Below, piece after piece: positions 31,785 through 43,168 of a DNA stretch of 64,000 bases. The notes under the pieces are model-generated. The model was not told the DNA's origin and made no database searches. It worked only from the letters and a program-made list of their open reading frames with translations. The translations under genes were made by a program, and so were the position numbers. Every line of letters begins with the position of its first letter. Positions within the stretch are counted from its first letter, which is position 1. The DNA is from Ophiobolus disseminans (taxonomy: Eukaryota > Ascomycota > Dothideomycetes > Pleosporales > Phaeosphaeriaceae): the NCBI GenBank assembly GCA_010093685.1, contig MU006216.1, forward strand, positions 447,065 to 511,064, in the 5' to 3' direction.

Positions 31785-33042
31785 TCACTCAATCAATGGC
31801 TTTCTTACTCCACCTACGATGGCCATGCCCAGCGATCGCAGGCCCTCGGGATCATTCGATCGGACAATTAGACTGGCAGGTAACATTGGGTTGTCAGGGG
31901 CAACGTGCGCGGCGTCCTTTGCCGCTTGTTCAATGGCTTCCATCTCTTCCTTGCAACCGGCGTGGTCGAATGGACATACGACAATGGGTTGACGTAGGAG
32001 AATATCTTTTGCTGACGACATGACGGCCTGGAAATCGAGTTAGAGAACCACTTGGGTATTCGCAAGTATGTAAGCTTACCTTAACAGTGAGGTAATACTC
32101 AATTTTGTACAATGTGCCAGTGGTTGTGAAGCCATTGACTGCGTACATGGGAAACTCCTTCCTCCCGCGTGGTATTATGCCGTCGTGGTCCCGCAAGTCT
32201 TTCGCGGGGAAGACTAGCCCAAGGTTAGTGAAGTAGCCTGCTTCTGGCATCTTGACTCCAACTCTTTGTGTTGTCGTTGCCAACGTCTTGACTTTCCGTG
32301 TCGGCTCGTCGCCCTCGTGGTTGAAGATGATTTCCTCGTCTATGCCCACTGTGATCTTCGAAATGGTGACTCTCTTTGCCTTGCTTAACCAGTCCGGATT
32401 CGGGCTGAGCTTGATGTATACTGAGACAGGGTCCAAGGGGCCGTAGCTCCACCGAGGCAGACTTATTCCGAGTGTGACCAGATGGTCGGTTACGCGTTCG
32501 GCGCTCTCGGGCCTGTTGTACATGCCAAATGTAGACAGGGTATCGTATCGCTGTATGGGCACTGCGAACGGGTACTTCTTCTGCTCTTGCGGCCCTTGCT
32601 GCACGGTCACGACTAGCTCGTAAAATGTCTCAGCCGTGCGACTCGGCAGCTGCAAGCTGGCGGGCGGGACCCTTCTGGCGACCTCCTCGCCGCCGCGGCC
32701 ATAGGGTATGAAGATGACGAAGGGTAGGTCCATGCATAATATGCTCTCGTGCTCTCGTCCGGCCTGACACCGGTACAGGAGCATCTCCTTCCCGACAATG
32801 TCTGTGATCTCCTTGCGCGGGGCTGCGAGGTGCTTCTTGGTGACCGAGTCAGCGGAGGGGTGTATCGTCTCGCGGCGGTGCAGGGCAATGGTGACGAGGG
32901 AGACATTGACGGGCGCCGATATTCCCAGCAGGGGCCGTATCTCGACTTTGCCCTCTATGCGTGGCAGGGTGGCTGATATGCCCGGGTAGCCGACCAGAAA
33001 GTTACTGTTGGGGGGTCCGGAGACCCTGACAAAGGCCGTCAT
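31785..33042 (-). CDS. Alpha-arrestin-like protein
   Basis: Exons 33042-32080 and 32027-31785 give 401 aa. The arrangement is that of an arrestin fold: an N-terminal sandwich (FLVGYPGISATLPRIEGKVE, then VSLVTIALHRRETI) and a C-terminal sandwich (LGISLPRWSYGPLDPVSVYI, and later FTTTGTLYKIEYYLTVKAVM). Fungal alpha-arrestins adapt ubiquitin ligases to plasma-membrane transporters and pH sensors. No PPxY motif for a Rsp5-type ligase is evident, so an adaptor role is inferred only from the fold. The intron is 52 nt, phase 0. Confidence 0.7.
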
Positions 33043-33763
33043 GGTCTCTTATGGCGACGAGCTCGTCGGCGCAGGCCTGGGACGGCAGCAGGCGCTGCAT
33101 GGACGTGGACTAGCACTCCCCGGGCTTCCTCTCCGCACAGACGTGTCCTCGGGGGACTCCAGCGTGGTGCGCCAGCGGGTGGGCTGTGCAGGTCGGGGAG
33201 CTGGCTGGGAAGCCTTTCCGGCTGCGGAACGGTGTGGGGTGGGCGACGCAGGTGTAGCAATGCTCGAACAGGCGGGGGCAGCAGGCCGGTCGCACAGCGG
33301 CGGTCCGGGTAATGGAGCGGGTGAGGGACGGCGGGGGTCGTGGGCGCGGATTTGGTGGGTTGGTGAGTGAATGCGCGGGTATGATGTCGAGGCAGGCGCT
33401 GGCGGGCGCAGGGTCGCGTAGGGCTGGCGGTGGGAGCGTCGTCGTGTCGCGGGAGCTTACCCCAACGTCGTCAATATGGGACAGGCTGAAGATGACGTGC
33501 GAGATAGAATGCTGGCAGCAATGCAACGGCCGTGGCAGCGGGGGGATGGCAGTGGCAGACCTAGCGGTGCGAACAGTGCGAGGGTGCAATCGCAGGGTCA
33601 AGTAGGGCGACGATGTGCAGGTGGCCGTCGTGTTGGTGACGATCCATTGGAGGCTTTGGCGTGCAGCTGTGGGGGCTCGACCTGGGAGGTACGCCTTTCC
33701 TCGCGCGCCTCCAGGACTCTTCAGCCACCACTTCGAGCATGCCCACCCCGTTGCATCCTTGCC
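33043..33763. other. Intergenic between divergent genes
   Basis: Promoters and leaders of the arrestin-like gene (minus) and the cyclophilin gene (plus). The GC-rich composition keeps long frames open on both strands (minus 33808-33110, 232 codons), but their Pro/Arg/Ser-biased products look non-coding. Confidence 0.4.
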
Positions 33764-34475
33764 ATGTCTGTCACTGTAAGTAGCCCTTTCTGCTGCGCCC
33801 TTTACCAAGCATCTCTACATGGCACATTGTGCGACCACGTCTGCTCCCCGACCGCTCAATTCTCCGGCGCATTCGCGGGCATGTGCATTCGCGTCCCCAT
33901 AAGCCTCAGGTCTGACTGCGCAGGCCCTCTTGGCCCTCGCGAGATCTGACCATTCTCTCCTTCGGGCACACTACTGACTAACCCACCAGCTGCACACCTC
34001 GCGTGGTGACATCAAGCTCGAAGTCTTCTGCGAAACAGTCCCCAAGACGGCCGAAAACTTCCTCGCTCTGTGCGCCTCCGGCTTCTACAATGGCAGTCCT
34101 TTCCACCGGCTGATACCGAACTTCATGGTCCAGACCGGTAGCCCTGCCTCGGACCCCAAGTCAAAGACGTCCACGTCCATCTTCGACACCCCCAACCAGC
34201 TCTTCGAAGATGAGATCCGCCCTGCCCTGCGACACAACACCCGCGGCATCGTCAGCATGGCGAACAAGGGGGTTAATTCAAACGGCTCCCAGTTCTTTAT
34301 CACGTTTGCTCCTGCACCGCATCTCGACGGGAAGAACACCGTGTTTGGAAAGATTCTGGAGGGCGACGAGGTCCTAGACGACATGGAGAAAATCGCCGTG
34401 GACAAGAAGTCGAGGCCACAGGAGCGTGTTGAGATCAAGAAAGTCACAGTACATGCGAACCCCTTGGCAGGATGA
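33764..34475 (+). CDS. PPIL3: Cyclophilin-type peptidyl-prolyl isomerase, PPIL3 class
   Basis: Exons 33764-33775 (four codons) and 33990-34475 give 165 aa. The product begins MSVTLHTSRGDIKLEVFCE, as in PPIL3/Cyp10 proteins. Catalytic-pocket residues are visible: FHRLIPNFMVQTG (Arg, Phe), NSNGSQFFITF (Gln, Phe) and HLDGKNTVFG, with His where cyclophilin A has Trp, typical of cyclosporin-poor binders. Relative to animal PPIL3 there is a Ser/Thr-rich insertion after QTG (about 52-66). Human PPIL3 is found in spliceosomes. The intron is long for this region (214 nt). Confidence 0.9.
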
Positions 34476-34622
34476 ATAGGTGGTAGAAACATCACAGTGC
34501 GCACTGGGGAAGTAAGAGTGTCCGAAAATGCTTCATATGGCTGGCGAAGCCTGGATATCTACGGTGCCCCGGCCCAATGCAAGAACGAATAAAATCTAAA
34601 AACCCTCCAACTCGCCATCAGC

Positions 34623-36170
34623 CTATGCGCCATTCGTCGTCGCACCGCTAGCCGCGCCTTGTTCCTCCTCGTAGTTCTCCGTCTTCATGTCGTTCAAGCC
34701 CAGCGACTCCTTCTCCTCCTCAGTTCGCTCGTAATCCTCGAGCTCGATTTGGGGGTCCGGCTCGGGCGCAGTGAAGCTCTGGACATAGCTGCTGGCAAGA
34801 GGATCTTCGAGAATGATGGTAAATTTGACTTCACCGTTGATGGCCGAATCGAGCTTCGCAAAGAAATCGGTCCACTTTGTTTTGGACTCGGACTCCATCG
34901 AGTCGCCACTATCACCCGTGTCGAAAATGGACGACTTGAGATCGTCGCGCACCTGTGTCAAGATACCCTCCACAGTGGTGAACCTGCCTCCTAGTGTTCC
35001 AGGCTCCACGTTGAGGTTGAGCTCCGGACATGACATGGCGCACGACTCGGCCTTGAGGATATCGCGCGAGAGGTCCTCCTTACAGTTGACGGCCACAGTG
35101 ATTCGACGACCCTGTGCTGGTACTTCGCCTCCGGTTTTGACTTCGTTGCTTCGATCTACGTCGCATTAGTAAATATTACATTCAGTGAGCACAGAGCCAA
35201 CTTACATCCACAATGGTCGCACACGGTACTCATGAGGATTACCTGCTTGAAATGTGGAATGTTGACCATCTTCATGTTGGTTGTGCACGTGTTGGTGCAG
35301 CCCGGACATGTAGCGGGAAATGAGTACACCTGGTTTTCGACAATGTCTTCCTCATCCACGTTGTTGACCATCGCCCCAGAAGGCATCTCGGGGTACATCT
35401 GTGATGCGTGATACTCCGGGCGAATCTCTGTAGCCGGCGCCCCACCACTAGTATCTCCCAATCCGAGCGCTTCGTTCTGGGCTGCCGTTCGCGGATATTC
35501 ATTACGAGAGTACTTTCCTGCAGACAATGCGTTCGGCGGTTCGATGGAGGAGTTACCGGCAGGATCGTCTACCGTGAGCTTGAAAGGCAGTTTCTTGCCG
35601 CTCGCCATCTCTTTGATCGACTCGATTATTCCTTGTACTTTCTCGAAGAGTTCAGGCGCGACCTCCTTCCTCTCTTCTTGCTTTTGCTCTAGATCCTGCG
35701 CCACCATGGATAGGATGCCCTCGACGTTTGACAGTTGCCCTCTACCTGCTGGAATTTCCAGGTCGATATCCTCAATCCGAAACACTGCGGTGTCACTCTT
35801 CACAATCTGCCGGCTCAAATCGTCTGATGTGTCGACGCGCAAAGAGTACTTGATACCGCGTTGTTGTATCTCGCCAGCAGGCTGAACTTCGGTGTTCTTG
35901 AAGAAGCAATGCGGGCATTCAAAGGACATGATGACTATTTCGCGGAAGAATGGGATTTTGGTGAGCAGTAGGCGTGTTGTGCCCTGAGACGATTAGCAAA
36001 GCTCGATAGCAATAAGTTTCCAAACATACATCTTCGTGACAATTCATGCACAAGCTCTCGATCTCATCCACGACTTTGGTGTCATCGTCGCCTTCTTGAG
36101 CGCTCGCCTCGGCGACCTTTCGGCCCATGTCCTCGAAGAGGTCTTGCGCAAGACTTTTAGGTTCCGCCAT
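34623..36170 (-). CDS. ZPR1: Zinc finger protein Zpr1
   Basis: Essential eukaryotic protein that acts as a chaperone for elongation factor eEF1A. Exons 36170-36030, 35983-35206 and 35155-34623 give 483 aa. Two C4 zinc fingers, each followed by a beta domain, are present: LCMNC..FECPHCFFKNTEVQPAG and CPGC..VILMSTVCDHCGYRSNEVK. Characteristic blocks RQIVKSDTAVFRIEDIDLEI and RDILKAESCAMSCPELNL mark the tandem halves. The second intron splits the last zinc finger (GGA T / AT CGA). The acidic C-terminal tail is usual. Confidence 0.92.
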
Positions 36171-36369
36171 GTTTGGTGAGTAATTTGGTGAGTGAATATG
36201 GACTGTGTTTGAAGAAGGGTGCTGATGTTGTGAGAGTGTGACCTGCTTGACTTTGCGGGTGCGGAATAATTACTCTGCTTTTTTTGCCCCGCGTCGGCTT
36301 TAGCGGGGCAACTTCATCACTCTGCAGCTGGACCCTGACTAATCTTCAGCCTTACCTAACTATGGCCTT

Positions 36370-36942
36370 TCACATGGCAAAGTCCATCAGATCGTATCCT
36401 GGCTTCGCGGCCTGCGTTTTGTTCTTGTCCAGCATTGCTTGCAAACCACCCTTTCGAGCCTTTTGCCTTTGCTTGCTACTTGCATTCGTTGTCTTAGGCA
36501 TTTTAGTGTCGTCTTCTTTCTTCAGTGTGCTGGCCGTTTCCAGATTCGATATTGCAATACTCTTCTTCTTCCTCATGCGTCGTTGCGATCGAGACGGTAG
36601 TATCTGCTTGGTCTGGCGGTTGCATCTTAGACACTTGTAGATCAGACTCGTCTCCGAGGTGACCGAATCATTGGTTGTTCGCTTTCCTTCGCGTGAAGGT
36701 TTTTGAGTTTGCGTGTCGTTTGAGATCTTGCACGACCATCCTGGTATCATCAAATTCCCGCAAGCACCGCATGTCTCTCTTCGAAATGTATCCCTCTCTT
36801 TGGGTTGCACCTCAAGTTGGCTGTTTTCAATCAATTGATCCCTTGCTGTTCCAAGAAAAGCACACGCAGAAGGCGACGACACCGCGAGAAGATGTGCGGC
36901 ATCTCGAAGGTATTTGGATCTCAATGCGATTGCTTCTGTCAT
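36370..36942 (-). CDS. RPR2: RNase P/MRP subunit, Rpr2/Rpp21/Snm1 domain
   Basis: Single exon, 190 aa. The N-terminus is helical with RSKYLRDAAHLLAV. A zinc ribbon follows: C-G-A-C at about 58-61 (ETCGACGNLMIPGWSC) and YKCLRCNRQTKQ at about 100. The end is Lys/Arg/Gln-rich. Rpr2/Rpp21 proteins bind the catalytic RNA of RNase P, which trims tRNA 5' leaders; Snm1 is the RNase MRP relative and cannot be excluded. It is divergent from DBR1 with 287 bp between starts. Confidence 0.82.
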   Translation of the reverse strand: MTEAIALRSKYLRDAAHLLAVSSPSACAFLGTARDQLIENSQLEVQPKERDTFRRETCGACGNLMIPGWSCKISNDTQTQKPSREGKRTTNDSVTSETSLIYKCLRCNRQTKQILPSRSQRRMRKKKSIAISNLETASTLKKEDDTKMPKTTNASSKQRQKARKGGLQAMLDKNKTQAAKPGYDLMDFAM

Positions 36943-37229
36943 GGTTGCAACTGAAATGCACTGGAAGAAAGTGTGAAGTCTGATGATCTCGAGAAGATCT
37001 CAGCCTCTCGTTGACGTGCTGCAGGAACGCCGACTGCCGACGCTAGCGCCCGCATGGCTCGAGCTTCCCCAATGAAGTTTATCGGTCTTGACACCTGCGC
37101 CTGCCTTCCCTCAGACTGAATTGCGACTACTTGCGTTCGAATCTTGCGCGGAAAGGTGGTTCGAGCAGGCCTCGTTTTATCTCATTAATCACACAGCACT
37201 AATCCTCCACCCGTACACAGCACCCGAGC

Positions 37230-38937
37230 ATGGCATCGCCAACATTGCTTGCACAGTATGGCTTGCGCATAGCAGTCGAAGGTTGCGGTCATGGAGTTTT
37301 ACACGACATTTACGCTTCAGTAGCAAAAGCCTGCGAGCTCAAAGGCTGGCCGGATGTGGACCTCTTGATCATCGGTGGAGATTTCCAGGTGTGTCTATAA
37401 CCAATATATCGATACTTACATACTAACTTCTCAGGCCGTTCGCAATGCATCGGACCTCAAGGCTGTCTCTATGCCGTCCAAATACTATGCTATGCACGAC
37501 TTCCACGAATATTACTCGGGCGCCCGAACTGCGCCGTACTTGACCATCTTCATCGGTGGCAACCACGAAGCGAGCAACTACATGTGGGAGCTCTACTACG
37601 GAGGTTGGGCGGCACCAAAGATCTACTACATGGGCGCCGCCAATGTTATTCGATTGGGTCCTCTGCGTATTGCTGGCTTGTCGGGCATATGGAAAGGCTA
37701 TAACTACAAGAAGCCGCACTTTGAACGCCTACCATACAACAGCGACGATATCAGAAGCATATACCACGTACGGGAGTGGGACGTACGGAAGCTTCTCCAA
37801 ATACGATCACAGGTCGATATCGGACTGAGCCACGACTGGCCACGTAGCATAGAGTGGAAAGGCGACTACAAGCAACTTTTCAGGTGGAAGCCTGACTTTG
37901 AACAGGAGGCCAAAGACGGAACTCTGGGTAGTGTAGCAGCTACAATTGTGCTTGAGCATCTACGGCCGGCTCATTGGTTCAGCGCTCATATGCATACCAA
38001 GTTCGCGGGTTTATGGGAGCACACCGACAAGGACGTTACAGTGAGCACTGACGCCAACACTGGCAATGGCTCGGTCCCGCCCAAGAATGCCGACGAGATT
38101 GAGATGGACATATCGGATGAGAGGCCAACTGCACCCAAGAATGATGCTGAGATTGATCTTGATATGGACGACGATGACGTGCAAGCAGCAACTCCATCTG
38201 TTGGAACCAACGGACCCGCTCCGATCATTCCAGCAGACGGACCTTCAGAAGTACCTCAAGATCTCCGAGACCTGTTACCAGCATCATTTGCGCCCCGCAA
38301 ATTCGAGCCTATACCCAGACTGCCATTCCCAGCGGAGATTACCAACAAGACCACACGATTTCTGGCGCTCGACAAGTGCTTACCCAAGAGGAGTTTTTTG
38401 CAGCTACTAGAGGTTACTCCACATTCCTCCACAGATCTGCGACGGCCATTGCAGTTGGAGTATGATCAAGAATGGCTCGCCGTCACTCGCGTCTTTGCTC
38501 AAGATATGCAAATTGGTGATGCGAATGCGCAAGTGCCCGCAGATAAGGGCAATGCGTACTATCGGCCACTGATAGAGAAGGAGATGGAATGGATCGAAGA
38601 CAATGTTATCAAATCTGGTAAGATGATGATACCCGAAGACTTCGCGCAGACAGCCCCGGTCTACGACCCGGCACTAGGCATCCATGTTCAAGAGTCACCG
38701 CAAGAGTACAGCAATCCGCACACACAAACGTTCTGCGATCTGCTGCAGATCCCAAATGCCTTCCACGCGTCAGACGAAGAGCGGGCGCAGATGATGCAAA
38801 ACGGCCCGAAACCGGAGGGACAACGGTCTAATCGCGGTGGAGGTGGAGGCTACAGAGGGAATCGAGGTCGTGGTGGTGGTCGCGGAAGAGGTCACGGCGG
38901 CAGGGGACGCGGCGGACGCGGTCGCGGAGGATGGTGA
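37230..38937 (+). CDS. DBR1: Lariat RNA debranching enzyme Dbr1
   Basis: Hydrolyses the 2'-5' bond of excised intron lariats. Exons 37230-37388 and 37435-38937 give 553 aa. Metallophosphoesterase motifs are in order: IAVEGCGHG near the start, IIGGDFQ (split by the intron), IGGNHEASNY, LSHDWP and FSAHMHTKF. The usual Dbr1 C-terminal domain follows (about 300-480), after an acidic linker. The last ~35 residues are an RGG/GR-rich tail that probably binds RNA. The intron has a perfect TACTAAC branch site. Confidence 0.93.
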
Positions 38938-40480
38938 CGAGCTGCCTAACATCGTCACGCTTTGGCACCTAATACAATAATTACGTGCGGACCCACGACA
39001 GCAATTTATGACGATATTTGGATCTGACGCACAGGGCACGCGGCTCGCACCCGGTAGTCGCAGGAGACCATGCATATTCGGGTATCGTGGGATATCGGAC
39101 ATGACGGATGGCGCAGGTTAGAAGTTAGCCATCCAGGATCTCTAGGTCCGCGCACCGGACTTGGGTGGAGCGAAATGCGCCATGATGTCGTTTGGCAGAT
39201 TACTCACGGCTAGATACCAGTTGCAACACATGGCATGGCTGTCTTTCCACGGTGTTCCAGAGCATCCTTCTCAGATGTGAGAAAAGCAAGAATAGCCGCC
39301 CGACGATTATATTAGGCCCGTGTTTTGAGAAGTTTAGCCAAGATCCAAGAGCTGTGAAATTGCTGCGTCTCGTCCTACGTCACTCACCATGGGATGCGAC
39401 AACGTTTCTCGTGCGCATGTGGGACAGCGACGCGCATGAAAACAGTGTGGAGAACTGCCGTTGTCTCGAACGTAGTTTCAGTAAGTTTATCAGATCTGGA
39501 TAAAATGTGCGTCAAGATGTTAGCGGCCTGTCGTTGGTGTCTTTGGGGTTGATCGTGACGATCTTATGCACGCTTGGCGTCGAGTTTATTGACTGCTGTG
39601 GCCATGCATGCTGTGGCAAAAGAGCTTGCGCGTTGCTTCGTTTGGACGACACCGCATGTGCGCGGCTGGGGGTCAGACAAGGCTCGCATGACTTGAAATG
39701 GTTTCTCGAAACGAAGGACGCACGGAGGCGAAAAGCATTCGACAGCATTCGTGGGCAAGACAACTCGCTTCGGCCGCCGTACCCCGAGGTCTCGTGTACC
39801 ATCCAGGCGTCCTTTTGCTATTTTCGGAGCAACAACAGCAGCCGTGATCCAATTGTAAGGCTGGGCCACACAACACGCAGCGCCCACCGTCCGCTGCGGC
39901 GCTCCAAAAATCATGCGAATGTCAGCAGGCCGCGGCTCAGGTGTGTTTTAGCGAAGACACCCAGATGCACGTCTAGACAGGTGGCTCCACCGTCGTCATC
40001 CCTGGCATTAGGTCCACCCGTTAGGCATCGAGACTGTTGGATCGGCGGCTCGGGTGGACCCTGGCTCAAGGGTCTCCCCACTGCAGAGTTCGGGCGTAGA
40101 CCATGTGCGCGGACTGAAACTAGACGCGAGCATGTGTGGGTGGTGGGTTTAAAAGCCTGCATTGCTCCTGCACGAGGGACGCTGATTCCATCTATCAACT
40201 GGCTAATTCGCTACCCAAGACCAACTTCGCCGCATCCGTTGAGGTCTCACACCCATTGAGGTTTGCCTTCGCTACCTGTAAGACTGCCTTGTGCTATATT
40301 TACTCGGAGCCTGGAGCGCATAAACCCGGAACTTTAACAACTACCGTTTCCTCGGAGATAATAAACCATCGTCGATCATATAATACATCCTCGCCCATAC
40401 ATCTTCTCGAATCTATAAGTCTTCCAGAAGCACTACATTCCCAAGCCAATCTCCACACATCCTCACCTTCAACGACCGCA
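38938..40480. other. Gene-poor stretch, upstream region of a small gene
   Basis: No gene is supportable. A 250-codon plus-strand frame (39507-40259) has no domain, and comparable frames are open on the opposite strand, as expected in GC-rich sequence. The last few hundred bases are the long AT-richer leader of the gene at 40481. Confidence 0.4.
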
Positions 40481-40735
40481 ATGTCTTCCCGCTTTGTCGA
40501 GAACCTAGAGGAGGTTTCCATCACCCACCCTCACCTCAACGTCTCCCTAGAAGATATCCTTGCCGAGGAGGGTCGCAAGAGGTCTACTTCTCAATCATCG
40601 GACAGCTCGCACACCGCACGATCTGGTAGCGAATCGACTGCAAGCCCAACATCGCCCACAAGCCAAAGCAAGATGGACGCCATCCGGCGGAGAGCCTTTA
40701 CTCTTGGTTCCAAGAAAGGTCGCCGCGCATCATAG
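40481..40735 (+). CDS. Small Ser-rich protein, 84 aa
   Basis: ATG preceded by a long CT/CA-rich leader. The N-terminus is acidic with a short helix and a beta-like part (RFVENLEEVSITHPHLNVSL, then EDILAEEG). A Ser/Thr-rich linker follows and the end is basic (DAIRRRAFTLGSKKGRR). Small proteins of this architecture recur in Pezizomycotina, but I know no function. The frame remains open for another 89 codons directly after its TAG. Confidence 0.6.
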   Translation: MSSRFVENLEEVSITHPHLNVSLEDILAEEGRKRSTSQSSDSSHTARSGSESTASPTSPTSQSKMDAIRRRAFTLGSKKGRRAS

Positions 40736-41249
40736 ATGAACGGCAGCTTGAAGAGGAGGATCTTTGACAATCACGACGACGATGTGTCCATTGCCATCAC
40801 CATGAACACCACCACCACCACCACCACCACCACCACAGCCTCGACCAAGCGTTGGAAGAGACCCAATTTCCGTGGATCCGTGACGAGCTTTCAGCCATCA
40901 CACCACCACAGCTGGCCCACCACCAAGCCACTTCGTTATCAGACGACATCGACTACGGGCATCACCCTTGAGGTACCGACTCCCTCCACGATAGAGTTGA
41001 GTTAGGCGCACAAGTGTGTGAGAAGGAGCGAGAGCGGAATGGAAGGAACGTAGGAAAGAGGAAAAACTCGAGACGTAGTGGGCAAGGCTCGACGCACATC
41101 AACTTCATAAAAGCACAATCAATATAATAATCTACGCAATTTCAAAACTTTCTCATCTTGTATCTATACCATTCGGCGTCCTCATTGCTCCTCCTACCAA
41201 GTCTGCCCACGTGCGTCCAGCTACCCGATCACAATTCGATCCTGCCTCA
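40736..41249. other. 3' region with in-frame open extension
   Basis: The first 270 bp form an open frame that starts with ATG right after the TAG of the small gene and is in the same frame. Its product is Thr-rich because of a CAC repeat. It is probably 3' UTR. The rest is the promoter of the amidohydrolase remnant. Confidence 0.4.
40807..40836 (+). repeat. (CAC)n microsatellite
   Basis: About ten tandem CAC units, probably in the 3' UTR of the preceding small gene; read in frame it gives poly-Thr. Confidence 0.8.
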
Positions 41250-42539
41250 ATGCATCAAAAACACGCCATACCCTCCCCCATAATGCGATCGACCATATCC
41301 ACATCCCCTAACCTCTCAACCGCGTACGACCTATTGCTATCAAGCACCGTCCCGGCCTCCTCCGTCGTACATCTCAGCGCCATCAAGCAGCCCACCACAT
41401 CACTCACGATAGAGGACGACACTCGGAGCGTCGTCCCTGATACAGACGCCTGCACTTCAACGATGATGAGTTTCGGCACCGTTCCCTCGGCGACGCTGAT
41501 CGCGTGTTTGGAGTCGTATGTCAACCCAGCAGTCCCCATCGGAACGTCGCTATCTACTGATGCCACGGCGCCGGCGCTGCATATCATTCCCAGCGCCACG
41601 CTGGCGAAACTCAAGAACGTCGGGCCCGCGAGAGTCAAGGATATGCGTGGCTTGGGTCATGCGAAACAGGTCGTCAGTCATGTGCCTATCGCTGCGTCGC
41701 TGGCGACGTGTGTGAGGTTCAACGATGCGTTGCATGTGGCGATACATCTGAATGCGGAGAAAATCGTGGCGTTGGCACTGCTGCCGGCGGAGGGGAGGGA
41801 TGCGGTGAAGGAGCTGCAGCGGTGTGTTACGAAGATGAAGTTTGTGGGTGGGGTAGTGGGCGTGAAGAGTTCGAATGGAATGGAGTTGTCGGATGGGACC
41901 TTCGAAGACCTTTAGGCGATGGCGGAGAAATATCGCGTCCCGATTGCTTTGCGCGAGCTGTGGCCCACTGGCGATGAGGTATGGAGTTTCATTTCCCCTT
42001 CAAAAGCGAGAGAAGTGCGCTGACAAGTCAAGCTCGCAACCTACCAATCCACCCTGGCAGACACCGTTCTCGCGCCCCTAGCAAGCCATGTCCACACTTC
42101 CCACAACGCCTCGCCACTCCTAATCCTCCACCTCTACTTATCGTCCGCATTCGATCGCCATCCTAACCTCCGCCTCATCCTAGCGCACCCAGGCGTACTG
42201 CCATCGCTCCTCCCACGCATCGACACTCTCCTAGCCCACATACCCGCGGCCGACAAACCCAGGCGCAGTTTCCTTGACGTCTGGCAGCACAACTTCTACC
42301 TCACGACCGCAGACGTGCTGGACATATCTACAATGAGAACGTTTCTGGAGCAGATACCCATCGATCGCGTACTATATGCGAGCAACTACCCGCTCGAAGA
42401 GCGAGGAAAAGAACTCATGGAGGAGCTGCGGAACAGTGGTTTCTTATCGCCGGAGGAGTGGCAGAGGGTTGCGTCTGGGAATGCAGAGTTGCTGTTTGGA
42501 CTGAAGAAAAGCACAGTCAAAACAGCGGGTGTGAAGTAG
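41250..42539 (+). pseudogene. Amidohydrolase-2 family gene with one in-frame stop
   Basis: Exon 1 41250-41978 and exon 2 42033-42539 (intron GTATGG..GCTGAC..TCAAG) would encode 412 aa. TAG at 41913-41915 interrupts exon 1 at codon 222, where Trp is expected (FEDL-stop-AMAEKYRVPIALRELWPTGDE); a TGG to TAG change explains it. Beyond the stop the frame, the splice sites and the family blocks stay intact: LRLILAHPGVLPSLLPRID and IDRVLYASNYPLEERGKEL. The N-terminal part lacks the usual metal-binding HxH motif, so it may already be atypical. Either a recent pseudogene or a site of stop readthrough. Confidence 0.72.
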
Positions 42540-42770
42540 ATACGGGCATGTCCTGTACAGTACCAAATATCACACCAAAGATGATAGGAAGTCATTCTTA
42601 GTTCATGGCCCTTTTCCATACATTTCATTCGTGATGTGTCTACGCATTCAGTGTATGTGAATGCCTGGCTGCCCATATCATGACTCCAAACCCCTTGGTA
42701 TCTCAGTTGTCAAATCGTCAAACTTCGTCTCGGCGGTCCCGGTGTGCGCGCATCGTGGGGGCGGAGGCGC

Positions 42771-43168
42771 TTATTTCTTGCCCGACTTCTTGATGCCCTG
42801 GGAGCCCGTGTTGAGCGGACCTTTGCCTTTGCTGACCTTGCCGGCGAGTTCGTCACGGGCTTTCTTGTCTGTCGTGTGTGTTAGTCTTTGTCGTGTGTGC
42901 TACGCGGGAGCCTGGATGTGGTCGCGGATATGTAGTGTAATGTGGTAAGAAAGGGCGTGGTACGCACCGGCAGCGAGCTTCGCCTTGTGAGCGATGTCGT
43001 CCTCGTCGAGTTCTTGCGCCTTCTTCTTGGGCTTCTTGTTGTGGATAGGGTTGGTTCCGGCTGTTCGCAGAGTGTCAGCCTCATTCTCCTTCACGACGCA
43101 TTTACCCCGCTTCACAGTGGGTGTGGTCGGCGAGTATTCAAATACGTACCACCTTGTCCTGAAGGCAT
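42771..43168 (-). CDS. TMA7: Translation machinery-associated protein Tma7
   Basis: Ribosome-associated small basic protein. Exons 43168-43150, 43060-42968 and 42868-42771 give 69 aa: MPSGQGG, then KKPKKKAQELDEDDIAHKAK, KKARDELAGKVSKGKGPL, and the invariant end GIKKSGKK. The two introns (89 and 99 nt) are larger than the coding exons around them. The protein is too short and split to be seen as one open frame. Confidence 0.9.

Noticed and set aside
33110..33808. 232-codon minus-strand frame as a gene
   Set aside because: Pro/Arg/Ser-biased product overlapping the promoters and first exon of the cyclophilin gene; no domain.
39507..40259. 250-codon open frame as a gene
   Set aside because: No domain, biased composition, and comparable open frames on the opposite strand; looks like GC-driven chance.
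41250..41915. Short intact protein of 221 aa from the amidohydrolase 5' half
   Set aside because: It would end in the middle of the catalytic domain, while the same frame continues with clear family sequence after the stop.
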